Below, piece after piece: positions 1-8,490 of a DNA stretch of 46,641 nt (position 1 is the first letter of the stretch; every line of letters starts with the position of its first letter). The stretch comes from CAZFER01 sp964517495. GTDB lineage: Bacteria; Hinthialibacterota; Hinthialibacteria; Hinthialibacterales; Hinthialibacteraceae. The stretch is from positions 1-46,641 of the forward strand of contig CAZFER010000053.1 of NCBI GenBank assembly GCA_964517495.1. Direction: 5' to 3'. The translations under genes were made by a program, and so were the position numbers. The notes below the pieces were generated by a model. That model did no database searches and was not told where the DNA came from. It was given only the letters and a program-made list of their open reading frames with translations.

Positions 1-1481
1 AGGATATTCTCGCCAATCAGCAAATTGGCGATCAAATCGAACAAGGTGATCTCGTTGCCCGCCGGTTCCAGATTCGGGACATGGATGATGTCGAGCTTAC
101 TCCAGAAGAAATTGCCCGGAGAAGTGACCATGTTGATACAGTAGCAAAAATAATTAGACAGATGCTCACCGGGAAAGAAGGCGTTGAAAAAGCCGCTCTT
201 GAAGGGCGGATAATATCGACGAATCCAGAAGATGGCAGCATCGATATTGTTGATACCCGGGATAATATTCGTAAGGTTGAGGATTACCTCAGCACCATTC
301 GCGGTGAGTCATCTCAGGAAATCCTTATTGAATCCTTTAAGGTTATGCACGTTGATGTCTACACCATTTCCGATGCGTTGGGATACCTTTTCTATGATTC
401 CCAGCAATCAACACGAGCGCTTTATCTTTCACAGAACAACTTCCAGGCGGTTGGTTCAAGTGAAGATGCCGATGCAGGGCAGAATGTAGGTAGTTTGTAT
501 GAAGAAACCACACGAAACCGTTTTAACCTGACTGGTGGTGGTGGCGGTGGAACCGACTTGCTTCAGTTTTTCCAAGTCCGATTCTTCCCGGATGAAAACA
601 CAAATAGTATTGTGGTGTTTACCATGGACCAGGAAGTGCTTGATTTGGTTACCCGCGTTATCAACACGTATGATCAACCCCAACGTATGGTTGAAATGGA
701 AAACCGGGTTGTCTCGGTTTCGCTCACTGACTTGCGGACCATTAATTTTGACTATATCTTAACAAATCCATTCCTGGATAAGATCAGTTTGAATCCTGAA
801 AACCTGAATATGGATTTCAACATGATCGACAGTGCCAATGATACGGCTGATCCTGGCTTTAAATTTAACTTGACCACCATTGGTGAATCCAGGCTTCAAT
901 TTGCCATGAACCTGCTTGAATCCACTCAAAGTTTCAACGTGTTATCAGCGCCAAAGATGTTGGCTATTCCCAACTCGCTGGTTCCCCCCATTTTCTTTGT
1001 TGGTGACCAGGTTCCATATGCGGATGATGTGCAGTTTGAAGATCAAGGTGATGATGACCCCACAAACAACCGCTTGGTGGCCAACTTCCAGCGTACTTCC
1101 GTGGGTGTTTCACTGGCGATGATTCCCTTCATTCTGAATGATGATCACATCTACTTTGAGGTGCAAACCAATATTACGGAAGCCGGTGAACGTCTCCCAG
1201 TTGGCATTACAGGTGAGGCGCCTCCAGGACAAACTGTTCCAAACATCGGTCCATTGCTTCTTGGTCAAAAATTCGTTCAAACCAGTGTTCGCTTGAGAAA
1301 CGGTGAGACGTTGGTTCTGGCCGGTTTAATTGATGAAAAAGAGACCGAAAGTTTGAACAAGGTTCCTCTACTTCATAAGATCCCATTCCTGGGTAATCTC
1401 TTCCAGGATCGTTCAATCGAAAAGACCAAAACCTCGACCATGATCTTTATCACGGCACGTATTATCGAACCGGATTATTGA
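1..1481 (+). CDS. Secretin (GspD/PilQ-type), 5'-truncated by window edge
   Basis: The frame is open from the first bases (codons in phase with position 3), so this is the C-terminal ~492 residues of a longer protein; the ATG at 81 is probably internal. Secretins form the outer-membrane channel of type II secretion, type IV pilus and related machines. The region coded from about 340 to 690 looks like N-domains (for example FFPDENTNSIVVF, a typical N-domain strand pattern). The last ~190 residues are the secretin beta-domain: VGVSLAMIPFI, then TSVRLRNGETLVLAGL, KVPLLHKIPFLGNLF and a final MIFITARIIEP strand. A glycine run and low-complexity loop lie at 533-550. A rho-independent terminator follows directly, so it is the last gene of its transcript. 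It could serve a type II or type IV pilus system; the missing upstream genes would decide. Confidence 0.9.
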   Translation, partial: DILANQQIGDQIEQGDLVARRFQIRDMDDVELTPEEIARRSDHVDTVAKIIRQMLTGKEGVEKAALEGRIISTNPEDGSIDIVDTRDNIRKVEDYLSTIRGESSQEILIESFKVMHVDVYTISDALGYLFYDSQQSTRALYLSQNNFQAVGSSEDADAGQNVGSLYEETTRNRFNLTGGGGGGTDLLQFFQVRFFPDENTNSIVVFTMDQEVLDLVTRVINTYDQPQRMVEMENRVVSVSLTDLRTINFDYILTNPFLDKISLNPENLNMDFNMIDSANDTADPGFKFNLTTIGESRLQFAMNLLESTQSFNVLSAPKMLAIPNSLVPPIFFVGDQVPYADDVQFEDQGDDDPTNNRLVANFQRTSVGVSLAMIPFILNDDHIYFEVQTNITEAGERLPVGITGEAPPGQTVPNIGPLLLGQKFVQTSVRLRNGETLVLAGLIDEKETESLNKVPLLHKIPFLGNLFQDRSIEKTKTSTMIFITARIIEPDY

Positions 1482-1516
1482 TCCTGACTTTGAATTCATA
1501 ACATAAAGCTGATTTA

Positions 1517-1554
1517 CCCCCGAATGGCCAGTGGCTTTCGGGGGTTTATTTTTA
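1517..1554 (+). terminator. Rho-independent terminator after the secretin gene
   Basis: An 8-bp GC-rich stem (CCCCCGAA at 1517-1524 with TTCGGGGG at 1537-1544) is followed by a T-rich tract TTTATTTTTA. It lies 36 bases past the secretin stop codon. Confidence 0.85.
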
Positions 1555-1630
1555 GGTGTCTTTCGATAAGAATCAAAAGCGTAATGGATTTATATAGGTT
1601 GAAAAATTTAACTTTAGGAGGTTAACACTT

Positions 1631-2818
1631 ATGATGTATCGATTTATGTCATTGACTGTCTTCTGCATTTTTACCATTCTATCGGTTGCTGCAGAGCAGA
1701 TCATCGTCAAGGCAGGGCAAAGCGATCGGCAGGCGACACCGGTTTTTCTTGACTTGGATCAGCCACAAGATAAACCAATTTGTCTGAAACAAGATAATTC
1801 AATCATCCCCGTTCAGATTGAAATGTTAGAAAACGGGAAGCAGCGTATTTGGTGGATTATCGATCAATTAAGAGCTAATGAAAGCATGCAATTAAAAATT
1901 GAGGAATCGGAATCAGATACCCAATATAAACAATTTCATTGGAACGATAATCCTGGCCAGTGGATTGATCTTTTATATGGTGGAAAATCTGTTATTCGTT
2001 ATATGTGCACGCCCTTCGATCCCGATAATATTGAACAAACCAAAAAAACATTTCATCATGTTTTTGATCCTTCCAGTGATATACTTATCACTAAAGGCGC
2101 AGGGGGGCGTTATTCTCACCATCGTGGCATTTTCTTTGGTTATAGCCGTGTTAAATTTGATGATCAATCCTATGATACATGGCATGCCCAAAAGGGAGAG
2201 CATCAACTGCATAAAAAAGTTCTTAATACGAATACAGGTCCCGTTTTTGGTTCACATACTGTTTTGATTCATTGGAATGATCGGGAAGGGAAGGCATTTA
2301 TACAAGAATCTCGAAAACTAAGGGTGTTTCGGCAGCCTTCCGGCGAATGGTTGATTGATTGCCATTCAACGTTAAAAACATTACGTGGTCCCATTCGATT
2401 GGATGGTGATCGGCAGCATGCTGGATTTCAATTCAGAGCGTCTCAATATGTGGCCGATCATCAAAACGAAACCCGTTATCTGCGGCCTGAAAAGTGGAGT
2501 GAATTGGAACCAGACAAGCAATACAACACTGCCGAACACATGGATTTACCCTGGAATGCCTTGCAATTCAACGTGGAAGATAAATCCTTTACCGTCGCAT
2601 ATTTATCCGATCCTGAAAATCCCGGTAATGCCGAGTTTTCCGAGCGATTATATGGACGGTTTGGTGAGTTTTTCCCTTATGACCTTACAGAAGATAATCC
2701 ACTACATGTTCATTATCGTTTTTGGGTTACAAATACAAGAGATGTGTCGAGAGATGAGATTGAATTACGTTATGCCGATTTGGCTAACCCACCCAAGGTT
2801 GAATTTGTGAGTGAATAA
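1631..2818 (+). CDS. Secreted DUF6807 (PmoA-like) family protein
   Basis: 395 residues with an N-terminal signal peptide (hydrophobic core at residues ~4-20, cleavage near VAAEQ). The body matches the DUF6807 family, often annotated 'PmoA family protein'. Typical features are a conserved GGRYSHHRGIFFGYS block near residue 160, a later GPIRLDGDRQHAGFQFR block near residue 258, and a C-terminal YGRFGEFFPYDLTEDNPL segment. The biochemical role is not established; the family usually sits with carbohydrate-active genes in Planctomycetes-like bacteria, and the methane mono-oxygenase label is misleading. A strong AGGAGG lies 9 bases before the ATG. It has its own terminator and stands alone between the secretin gene and the cytochrome locus. 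Periplasmic or exported location is inferred. Confidence 0.8.
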   Translation: MMYRFMSLTVFCIFTILSVAAEQIIVKAGQSDRQATPVFLDLDQPQDKPICLKQDNSIIPVQIEMLENGKQRIWWIIDQLRANESMQLKIEESESDTQYKQFHWNDNPGQWIDLLYGGKSVIRYMCTPFDPDNIEQTKKTFHHVFDPSSDILITKGAGGRYSHHRGIFFGYSRVKFDDQSYDTWHAQKGEHQLHKKVLNTNTGPVFGSHTVLIHWNDREGKAFIQESRKLRVFRQPSGEWLIDCHSTLKTLRGPIRLDGDRQHAGFQFRASQYVADHQNETRYLRPEKWSELEPDKQYNTAEHMDLPWNALQFNVEDKSFTVAYLSDPENPGNAEFSERLYGRFGEFFPYDLTEDNPLHVHYRFWVTNTRDVSRDEIELRYADLANPPKVEFVSE

Positions 2819-2830
2819 GTTTAATCAAAA

Positions 2831-2880
2831 AAGGGAGGAAGACTGGAAAGTTGAAAACCAGTTTCCTCCCTTATTGTTTT
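2831..2880. terminator. Bidirectional rho-independent terminator
   Basis: A long hairpin has arms AAGGGAGGAA-(G)ACTGG and CCAGT-TTCCTCCCTT (2831-2846 and 2858-2872). T-rich sequence follows the right arm on the plus strand and six T follow on the minus strand. It sits between the plus-strand DUF6807 gene and the convergent arsR transcript and probably stops both. Confidence 0.85.
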
Positions 2881-2889
2881 AATGAGGTA

Positions 2890-3009
2890 TTATTCGAATA
2901 ACGTCCAGTCTTCCACCACCGTATCAAATTCTTTCAAATCAAGTGCCATCCATTGCTCACTTCGTTGGAGTGAGTATCCTAATTCAGCATCACATCGACA
3001 TACGCTCAT
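2890..3009 (-). CDS. Possible 39-residue ORF overlapping the arsR 3' end
   Basis: An open frame of 39 codons starts with an ATG inside the last codons of arsR and ends with TAA just before the bidirectional terminator. It begins MSVCRCDAELGY and ends with an acidic stretch (DTVVEDWTLFE). It is too short for homology to be judged by eye. In favour are its position at the end of the operon, the overlap allowing coupled translation, and the terminator placed directly after it. It contains Cys-x-Cys near the N-terminus. It could be a real small protein, the tail of a decayed gene, or chance. Confidence 0.3.
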   Translation of the reverse strand: MSVCRCDAELGYSLQRSEQWMALDLKEFDTVVEDWTLFE

Positions 3010-3334
3010 TGATATGTTTTAAATGTTTTTTAAGGGAATCACACATGAATTCACAGAATGTATGTAATCCTCGGCTTTCAACGGAATAGATGGTTTGAAC
3101 ACCTGATTTCCGTTGGTTTACATATCCATGCCGGTATAAAATGGATAGATGTTTTGAAACAGTGGCCTGGCTTTTCCCGACAATTTTGGCTAATTCATTC
3201 ACCGAATGTTCTTTATCCATTAGGTGATGCAACAATTGAATCCTGGTTGCATCACCCAAGGCGCGAATCCGTTCGGCGAGCATCTCCCGAAAAGCGGGAT
3301 TGGATAGTTCTGAGAACTCGGTGGTGTCGTTCAA
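2990..3334 (-). CDS. ArsR/SmtB-family winged-helix regulator
   Basis: 114 residues, the normal size of an ArsR-family dimeric repressor. The N-terminal half has LAERIRALGDATRIQLL, the usual ArsR first helices. The recognition helix is in GKSQATVSKHLSILYRHGYV, followed by a wing with YSVES. No CxC metal-binding motif is seen in the DNA-binding helix, so the inducer may not be a thiophilic metal. The start is TTG at 3334, chosen because AGGAG lies 9 bases upstream and no ATG fits. It is the last well-supported gene of the minus-strand cytochrome operon, 52 bases after the 11-heme fusion gene. It may regulate the divergent cytochrome promoter region at ~8.2-8.5 kb, which is an inference. Confidence 0.85.
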   Translation of the reverse strand: MNDTTEFSELSNPAFREMLAERIRALGDATRIQLLHHLMDKEHSVNELAKIVGKSQATVSKHLSILYRHGYVNQRKSGVQTIYSVESRGLHTFCEFMCDSLKKHLKHINERMSM

Positions 3335-3386
3335 GGGGGTATTCTCCTTAGGCTGTTGTGATTACATCCGATGGTTAACAATAGGA

Positions 3387-5342
3387 TCATTGTTGAGGTT
3401 TTGTATCCTCTTCATCAAGAAGCCCCTGTTCCTTAAGTTGTTCGTATTCCATTGGATGGCGATGTTTTAAATGGTCTACCGACATCTTACCGGTCAGCCA
3501 GGTGGTGCTCATGGGATATTCTTCGGGGTGGAAAATAACAAAGAAGAAGTGCCAGATAACAATCGCCAGGGTTGCCAAAACCGCCTCGTAATAGTGGATT
3601 AATTCAGCGATGTCGATCGCCCATTTGGGAAGATTGGCGAAGGCCATAATAGGGAACCAGAGGATTAAACCGGTAACAGCCATAATAACCACGCCCCAAA
3701 TCAGAGCCCAAAATTCCATTTTTTCAGTGTAGTCATAGCGTCCAAACTGTGGGGGTTCTTTCCGTTTTCCCAGATGATAGCTGATGTGTTGCCAGACATG
3801 GACGACATCACTGGGGTAGGGAAGGAAGGCGATAAATTCCTGCCGTCCGCGTTTGGTTACCAGCATATAGGCGGCGTAAACAAGAGAGGTCGCGATTAAT
3901 ATAACACCGGCGATACGGTGCAATAATTGGCGTATATCCTCTGTCATTTGCATATAAGATAACAGCGTTACCCACCATGATCGTGGATTAACCAAGGCGA
4001 AACCAGTAATAACAAGGACGATGAATGAGATGGTCAAGAAAATATGACAAATGATTTCAAAAGTCGTGAAACGTGTATAACTTGGTTTTTTCTTTTCATG
4101 TTTGAATTTCTCTTTTAAAAGTGCCCATAAAATAACACCATTATGAACCAACATGGCGCCGATAATGATAATAATTAGGGGAATGTAAATCCGTGGCACC
4201 CAGGCGGCGATATAGTCAGACCGCAACGTAACTTCCGAGTGAATTGGTGCGGCCAGCACGTTTTCAGATATACCCGGATGGCATGTTCCACAGGTTTCAA
4301 CCAATCGTTCCTGGCTGACGGTTGAGCGTGGATCTTCAGGGGGAAGAATCAGATGGTTGCCGTGGCAGCTTCCACAGTTGGCAACTTTTTTCGAACCGCG
4401 TTGAAGTGCCAGGCCATGATAACTGTCAAAGAAATTTTCCACTTTTCCGGAAGCGATTTTGTATTTTTCGTTAATGACGATGGAGGCATGGCAACGTCCG
4501 CAGGTATTATCGGACAAATTGAAAAACGAAACGGGTGAACGTTCATCGGTAACACGATAAATGGAGTGTTCACCGTGGCAATCCGTGCAAACCGGTGCGT
4601 CTTTGTGCCCGCTTTCCACTGATACACCATGTTCGCTTTCCAGGAATTGTTCTTTTTCAGTGGTGTGGCATTGACCGCAGGTTTCGGCCACGTTAAAGAA
4701 GTTCGTTTTAGACTGGATATTTCGGAGAGGCAAGACACTGTGGTATCCATGGCAATCCGCACACGAAGGTGCCTCTTCGTTACCGCGGAGAAGTTCTTTG
4801 GCGTGCACACCTTCTTCATATAATGCTTCCACCTGCGGAGGCTTGATTTTATATGAGTCCATTATGCTTTCATCAGAATGGCACTTGCCACACGTGTCTT
4901 GAACATTGAATTTATTGACCGGGGAATCAGCATTATCTGCTGGGAGAATCATATGTGGGTCACCATGACATGTTTTGCATGATGGTCCATTTTCCATTTC
5001 ATGGACCGATTCAGTTAATTCTTCCTGAACGCTATGGCATGTAGAACAATCCACCGGTTCCAACTCAAAATCGTGGGGTAATTCTTCAATATCGCTGTGG
5101 CAGCCAATGCATCCAAAATCTCCATGCATTGAGGCAGCAAATGCATCTGGATCGATATACATTGATACTTCTTCGTCATTAATCTCACCGGTAAGGTCTT
5201 CTTCAGCATGGCATTCAAAACAACTTTGCACATCATCCACATCCTGTCCCAAGGATGGACAGATAGCAATTAGGCTGCTCGTTGCAAGAATGATAACGAT
5301 CTGGAAAAGAAAAGAGAGTTGTGATGGTAAGGATTGCTTCAT
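3387..5342 (-). CDS. 11-heme cytochrome c fused to membrane cytochrome b domain
   Basis: 651 residues. A signal peptide is followed by a periplasmic domain with 11 CxxCH motifs (CFECH, CIGCH, CSTCH, CKTCH, CGKCH, CADCH, CGQCH, CTDCH, CGRCH, CGSCH, CGTCH) up to about residue 355. The C-terminal ~270 residues hold about five transmembrane helices, including LLHRIAGVILI and IVIWHFFFVIFHPEEYPM. These resemble the FdnI/HydC-type diheme cytochrome b fold, with His residues placed for b-heme ligation. The likely role is electron transfer between the quinone pool and periplasmic multiheme carriers, as in CbcL-type proteins of Geobacter, though CbcL has the domains in the reverse order. It is a shorter paralogue of the gene just upstream (43-base gap). 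CGGAGTG precedes the ATG. Confidence 0.88.
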   Translation of the reverse strand: MKQSLPSQLSFLFQIVIILATSSLIAICPSLGQDVDDVQSCFECHAEEDLTGEINDEEVSMYIDPDAFAASMHGDFGCIGCHSDIEELPHDFELEPVDCSTCHSVQEELTESVHEMENGPSCKTCHGDPHMILPADNADSPVNKFNVQDTCGKCHSDESIMDSYKIKPPQVEALYEEGVHAKELLRGNEEAPSCADCHGYHSVLPLRNIQSKTNFFNVAETCGQCHTTEKEQFLESEHGVSVESGHKDAPVCTDCHGEHSIYRVTDERSPVSFFNLSDNTCGRCHASIVINEKYKIASGKVENFFDSYHGLALQRGSKKVANCGSCHGNHLILPPEDPRSTVSQERLVETCGTCHPGISENVLAAPIHSEVTLRSDYIAAWVPRIYIPLIIIIIGAMLVHNGVILWALLKEKFKHEKKKPSYTRFTTFEIICHIFLTISFIVLVITGFALVNPRSWWVTLLSYMQMTEDIRQLLHRIAGVILIATSLVYAAYMLVTKRGRQEFIAFLPYPSDVVHVWQHISYHLGKRKEPPQFGRYDYTEKMEFWALIWGVVIMAVTGLILWFPIMAFANLPKWAIDIAELIHYYEAVLATLAIVIWHFFFVIFHPEEYPMSTTWLTGKMSVDHLKHRHPMEYEQLKEQGLLDEEDTKPQQ

Positions 5343-5385
5343 GTTTCACTCCGATGTGTATTATTGCTGGATGTATCCATTATAT

Positions 5386-8193
5386 CTATGAATATACGAA
5401 CACCATGCCGTATAGGATGGTTGCAACAATGATGAGTCCGATCGCCAGAAAGGTAAATCCACATATAACAGACGTCCATGCGACCCATTTGGGTGGAGGC
5501 CCTACAATGTGTTTTTCCAATTCGCCACTTTCAACCAATTGTTGATATTCACGCGGCCGTTCTTCTTTAAATTCCTCCAATGGGATTCGGCCAGTGAAGA
5601 TCACGGGATCCATGGGGAACACACCTGGCCGGAAATGGGTATTGAAAAAGTGGATGGTGAATATAAAACCAGCGGCCAGTAAAGCTTCATCACTGTGGAT
5701 TACCGTTGCCAGATTGATAATCCAACCAGGGAGAATCCAGGTGATTTTTTCAGGAAACCATAAGATTAAACCCGTCACTCCAATAATGGCAACACCCCAG
5801 AAGACAGCAAAATAATCAAATTTTTCCCAATATGTCCAACGGCCAAATATCGGTCGTGGTCCCAGGCCAAGAAACCACTTGAAATTCTCAATCAATTGTT
5901 GGACATCACGCCAGGTGGGCAACATGGTGTTTTCACCATAGAAGAGGTCTTTCATGGTCATCTCTTTCCGTTTCATCATTCGGAAAAGGAAGAAGAGATG
6001 AGTACCAAAATACCCAAATGTAACAATGGCACCGATGCGGTGGATGATTCCCATCGTTTGTGGTCCCCCCAATATTCTGGAAAAAAACTCGAACAAGGGT
6101 ACATCCGGAAACTTTAGGATCATGCCTGTAATGGCCAGGCTCATAAAGCTGATAATCACAAAAATATGGGTTATACGATGACGTAATTGAAAACGCCGGT
6201 AATATTTGGTTTCGTCTGTTTGAATGATGCTGCGTGGATGAATGTGTTCCTTTTCCCTGTAATGAAAAATAAGCGATCGGATCAGCCATAAAAACGTATG
6301 AATTCCAAAAAAGCCTAGGGTGCCGATAAGCAGAGAGGTCATAAACCAGAAGGAGTAATACATTAAGGGATAATTTTCGCTATCATGGTGGGTGGCATGT
6401 GTGAGGTAACCGGTAAATTTTCGATGAGATCCGGGATGGCACTGCTTGCAGGTATCGATAATATTTTCACGATGCAGGGTTGAACGGGGATCGCTAAGGG
6501 GGAAGATTTTATGAGAACCATGGCAGTCGTAACACTTGGCCGCCAGCGTGCCACCCAGTTTGGTGACTTTGCCATGATAGGTTTCGAAGTACGAGTCTGT
6601 GAGTTCCATGTGGCATTGCCCGCATTGTTGGATGATTTCGGTGCGAAAATCGGTTTCATCCACCCGGGTAATGGCATGGGATTGATGGCAATCATTACAT
6701 CCAGGGAGTTCTTTTTCGGTTGGATTGGCTTCGTGACTATGAATGCTTGTACGGAATTGTTCATAAATACCTAAATGGCATTCACCACATGTTTGACCGA
6801 CGTTCTTTGGATGAACGGAAGACATGGGATTCGAACTGGGAAGTTGTTTGTGAGTCGTGTGACAATCGGTACAGATGGCGGTGACCATCAATCCACTTTC
6901 GATTAAGCCTTTCCCATGAATGCTCATCGAATAATTTTCGATGATGTGTTCTTCTGATGTTACATCTCTCACCAGGGCGGCAGGTTGGCCATCTGCATGA
7001 CATCGGCTGCAAAGAGTGGGAACATTGCGAGGGAAAGTTGGTGATTCCTGATTATTTTTTGATAAAACATCATGGCTTCCATGGCAAAACAGGCAGGATG
7101 GGGCGTTTTCATCGCCCTTTGTTTCGAGCAAACCATGAATGCCTTGCTTGTGGTTGTCCACCTGTTCGGCGTGGCAAACGGAGCAATCTACAGGATCGCT
7201 GTCTTTACACACAGGATTGTTATCTGGATGAACGTCAAAGTGGCATTTGACACAGGATGTATCGGCATGGATGGAATGCTCCAGTTTTTCCTGATCCACA
7301 TAAAGGCTGATGGTTTCACCATCTTTTTCCATTGTTAATTCGGGATCACGATGGCATGTCATACACACCCGGTCAGAGATTTGAATATCCTCATAAAAGA
7401 CTCTCCGGATTTTGTGGGGGGAATGGCATTCAATGCAAATAGGTATTTTTCCAGGTTCTTTTTCCCATAATTGCCCTTCGATAACCTTTGCATGAACCTT
7501 CTCTATTTGGGCATGGCACGTTTTGCATGTATCGACAACATTGTTTTCATTTATTTTTGAGTCTGGATTTTGATGCGGCAGGATATTGTGTGATCCATGG
7601 CAGCTGGTACATACTGCTGTGACGACAAGGCCTCGTTCAAATAATCCTTCCCCATGGATCGACATGGAATAGTTTGAAACCACATTATGTTGATCAATCT
7701 CATGGGTTTCAGTCATTTCAGTTCCCTCTTTATGGCATTGGCCACAGGTTGAGGGGATGTTCATGATGTAAGTTTTCGATTCGGGATTACGGGGTGGCAA
7801 TACATCATGCACACCATGACAGGAACCACACGTGGGTGCAAATTGATCTTTACGATTAAACGCTGCTTCACCATGCACGCTTGCCGAAAAAGTATCCATG
7901 ACATCAAAGTGGCAGCGGGTGCATTCAACTCGTTCTAATTCGAAAGCATGTGGTATTTCTTCAATATCCTCATGGCAATCCACGCATGAAAACCCCCCAT
8001 GAGTGGAGTTTTCATACTTTTCTCCATTTACGTATACAGAAACTTCTTCTCCATTAATTTCGCCCGTAATATCTTCTTCACCATGGCATTCCAGGCATGT
8101 TTCAATTTCGCTAATGTCTTGGGAATAAGTAAAAGGTGAAAGGAGAATGATGCTTGAAATGAGAAGTATAGGAAGAAGATGTGCTAATTTCAT
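5386..8193 (-). CDS. 19-heme cytochrome c fused to membrane cytochrome b domain
   Basis: 935 residues: signal peptide (cleavage near TYSQDI), then 19 CxxCH motifs across residues ~35-590. The first is CLECH and the last CKQCH. A membrane domain spans about residues 610-870 with FdnI/HydC-like features: FQLRHRITHIFVIISF, MGIIHRIGAIVTFGYF and FTIHFFNTHFRPGVFPM. One extra C-terminal helix lies at ~905-932. The heme domain shows internal repetition (two copies of a segment ending NYSMSIHGEGL or NYSMSIHGKGL about 230 residues apart), indicating duplication. Proposed role: quinol oxidation at the inner membrane and delivery of electrons into a periplasmic heme wire. First gene of the minus-strand operon; TGAGG lies 6 bases before the ATG. 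It ends with TAG, followed two codons later by TAA. Confidence 0.88.
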   Translation of the reverse strand: MKLAHLLPILLISSIILLSPFTYSQDISEIETCLECHGEEDITGEINGEEVSVYVNGEKYENSTHGGFSCVDCHEDIEEIPHAFELERVECTRCHFDVMDTFSASVHGEAAFNRKDQFAPTCGSCHGVHDVLPPRNPESKTYIMNIPSTCGQCHKEGTEMTETHEIDQHNVVSNYSMSIHGEGLFERGLVVTAVCTSCHGSHNILPHQNPDSKINENNVVDTCKTCHAQIEKVHAKVIEGQLWEKEPGKIPICIECHSPHKIRRVFYEDIQISDRVCMTCHRDPELTMEKDGETISLYVDQEKLEHSIHADTSCVKCHFDVHPDNNPVCKDSDPVDCSVCHAEQVDNHKQGIHGLLETKGDENAPSCLFCHGSHDVLSKNNQESPTFPRNVPTLCSRCHADGQPAALVRDVTSEEHIIENYSMSIHGKGLIESGLMVTAICTDCHTTHKQLPSSNPMSSVHPKNVGQTCGECHLGIYEQFRTSIHSHEANPTEKELPGCNDCHQSHAITRVDETDFRTEIIQQCGQCHMELTDSYFETYHGKVTKLGGTLAAKCYDCHGSHKIFPLSDPRSTLHRENIIDTCKQCHPGSHRKFTGYLTHATHHDSENYPLMYYSFWFMTSLLIGTLGFFGIHTFLWLIRSLIFHYREKEHIHPRSIIQTDETKYYRRFQLRHRITHIFVIISFMSLAITGMILKFPDVPLFEFFSRILGGPQTMGIIHRIGAIVTFGYFGTHLFFLFRMMKRKEMTMKDLFYGENTMLPTWRDVQQLIENFKWFLGLGPRPIFGRWTYWEKFDYFAVFWGVAIIGVTGLILWFPEKITWILPGWIINLATVIHSDEALLAAGFIFTIHFFNTHFRPGVFPMDPVIFTGRIPLEEFKEERPREYQQLVESGELEKHIVGPPPKWVAWTSVICGFTFLAIGLIIVATILYGMVFVYS

Positions 8194-8306
8194 GGATGCC
8201 TCAAATATGGAATAAAAGATAAACTTTCATTATTTTTAGTATAGCTATATAGCCAAAATAATAAAGCCGTGATTGGGGAAAAGTTGGATAAACCTATTTT
8301 AATAAA

Positions 8307-8468
8307 CAATTTACATGATAAATTTTATAATGTTTTTTTTTTCAAAAAAATGAACGAATACTATTTACATCAGTTTCATTGTCATGTAAATTGGAACATA
8401 GGATGTGGATATAGAAAAGTTAACTAAATTGATATAAATATAAATCATAATATTTATAAATTTTATAA
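8307..8468. promoter_or_regulatory. Divergent cytochrome promoter region with repeated operator-like motifs
   Basis: The 297-base AT-rich gap between the divergent cytochrome genes holds a perfect 12-bp inverted repeat, CAATTTACATGA (8307-8318) and TCATGTAAATTG (8382-8393). A near copy ATTTACATCA lies between them (8363-8372). A second element is a perfect palindrome TTATAAA-T-TTTATAA (8454-8468), 22 bases before the octaheme start. The repeats suggest binding sites for a dimeric regulator; the locus arsR product is one candidate. No strong consensus promoter pair could be picked. Confidence 0.45.
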
Positions 8469-8490
8469 ACATTTTACTTTACATACGCTT

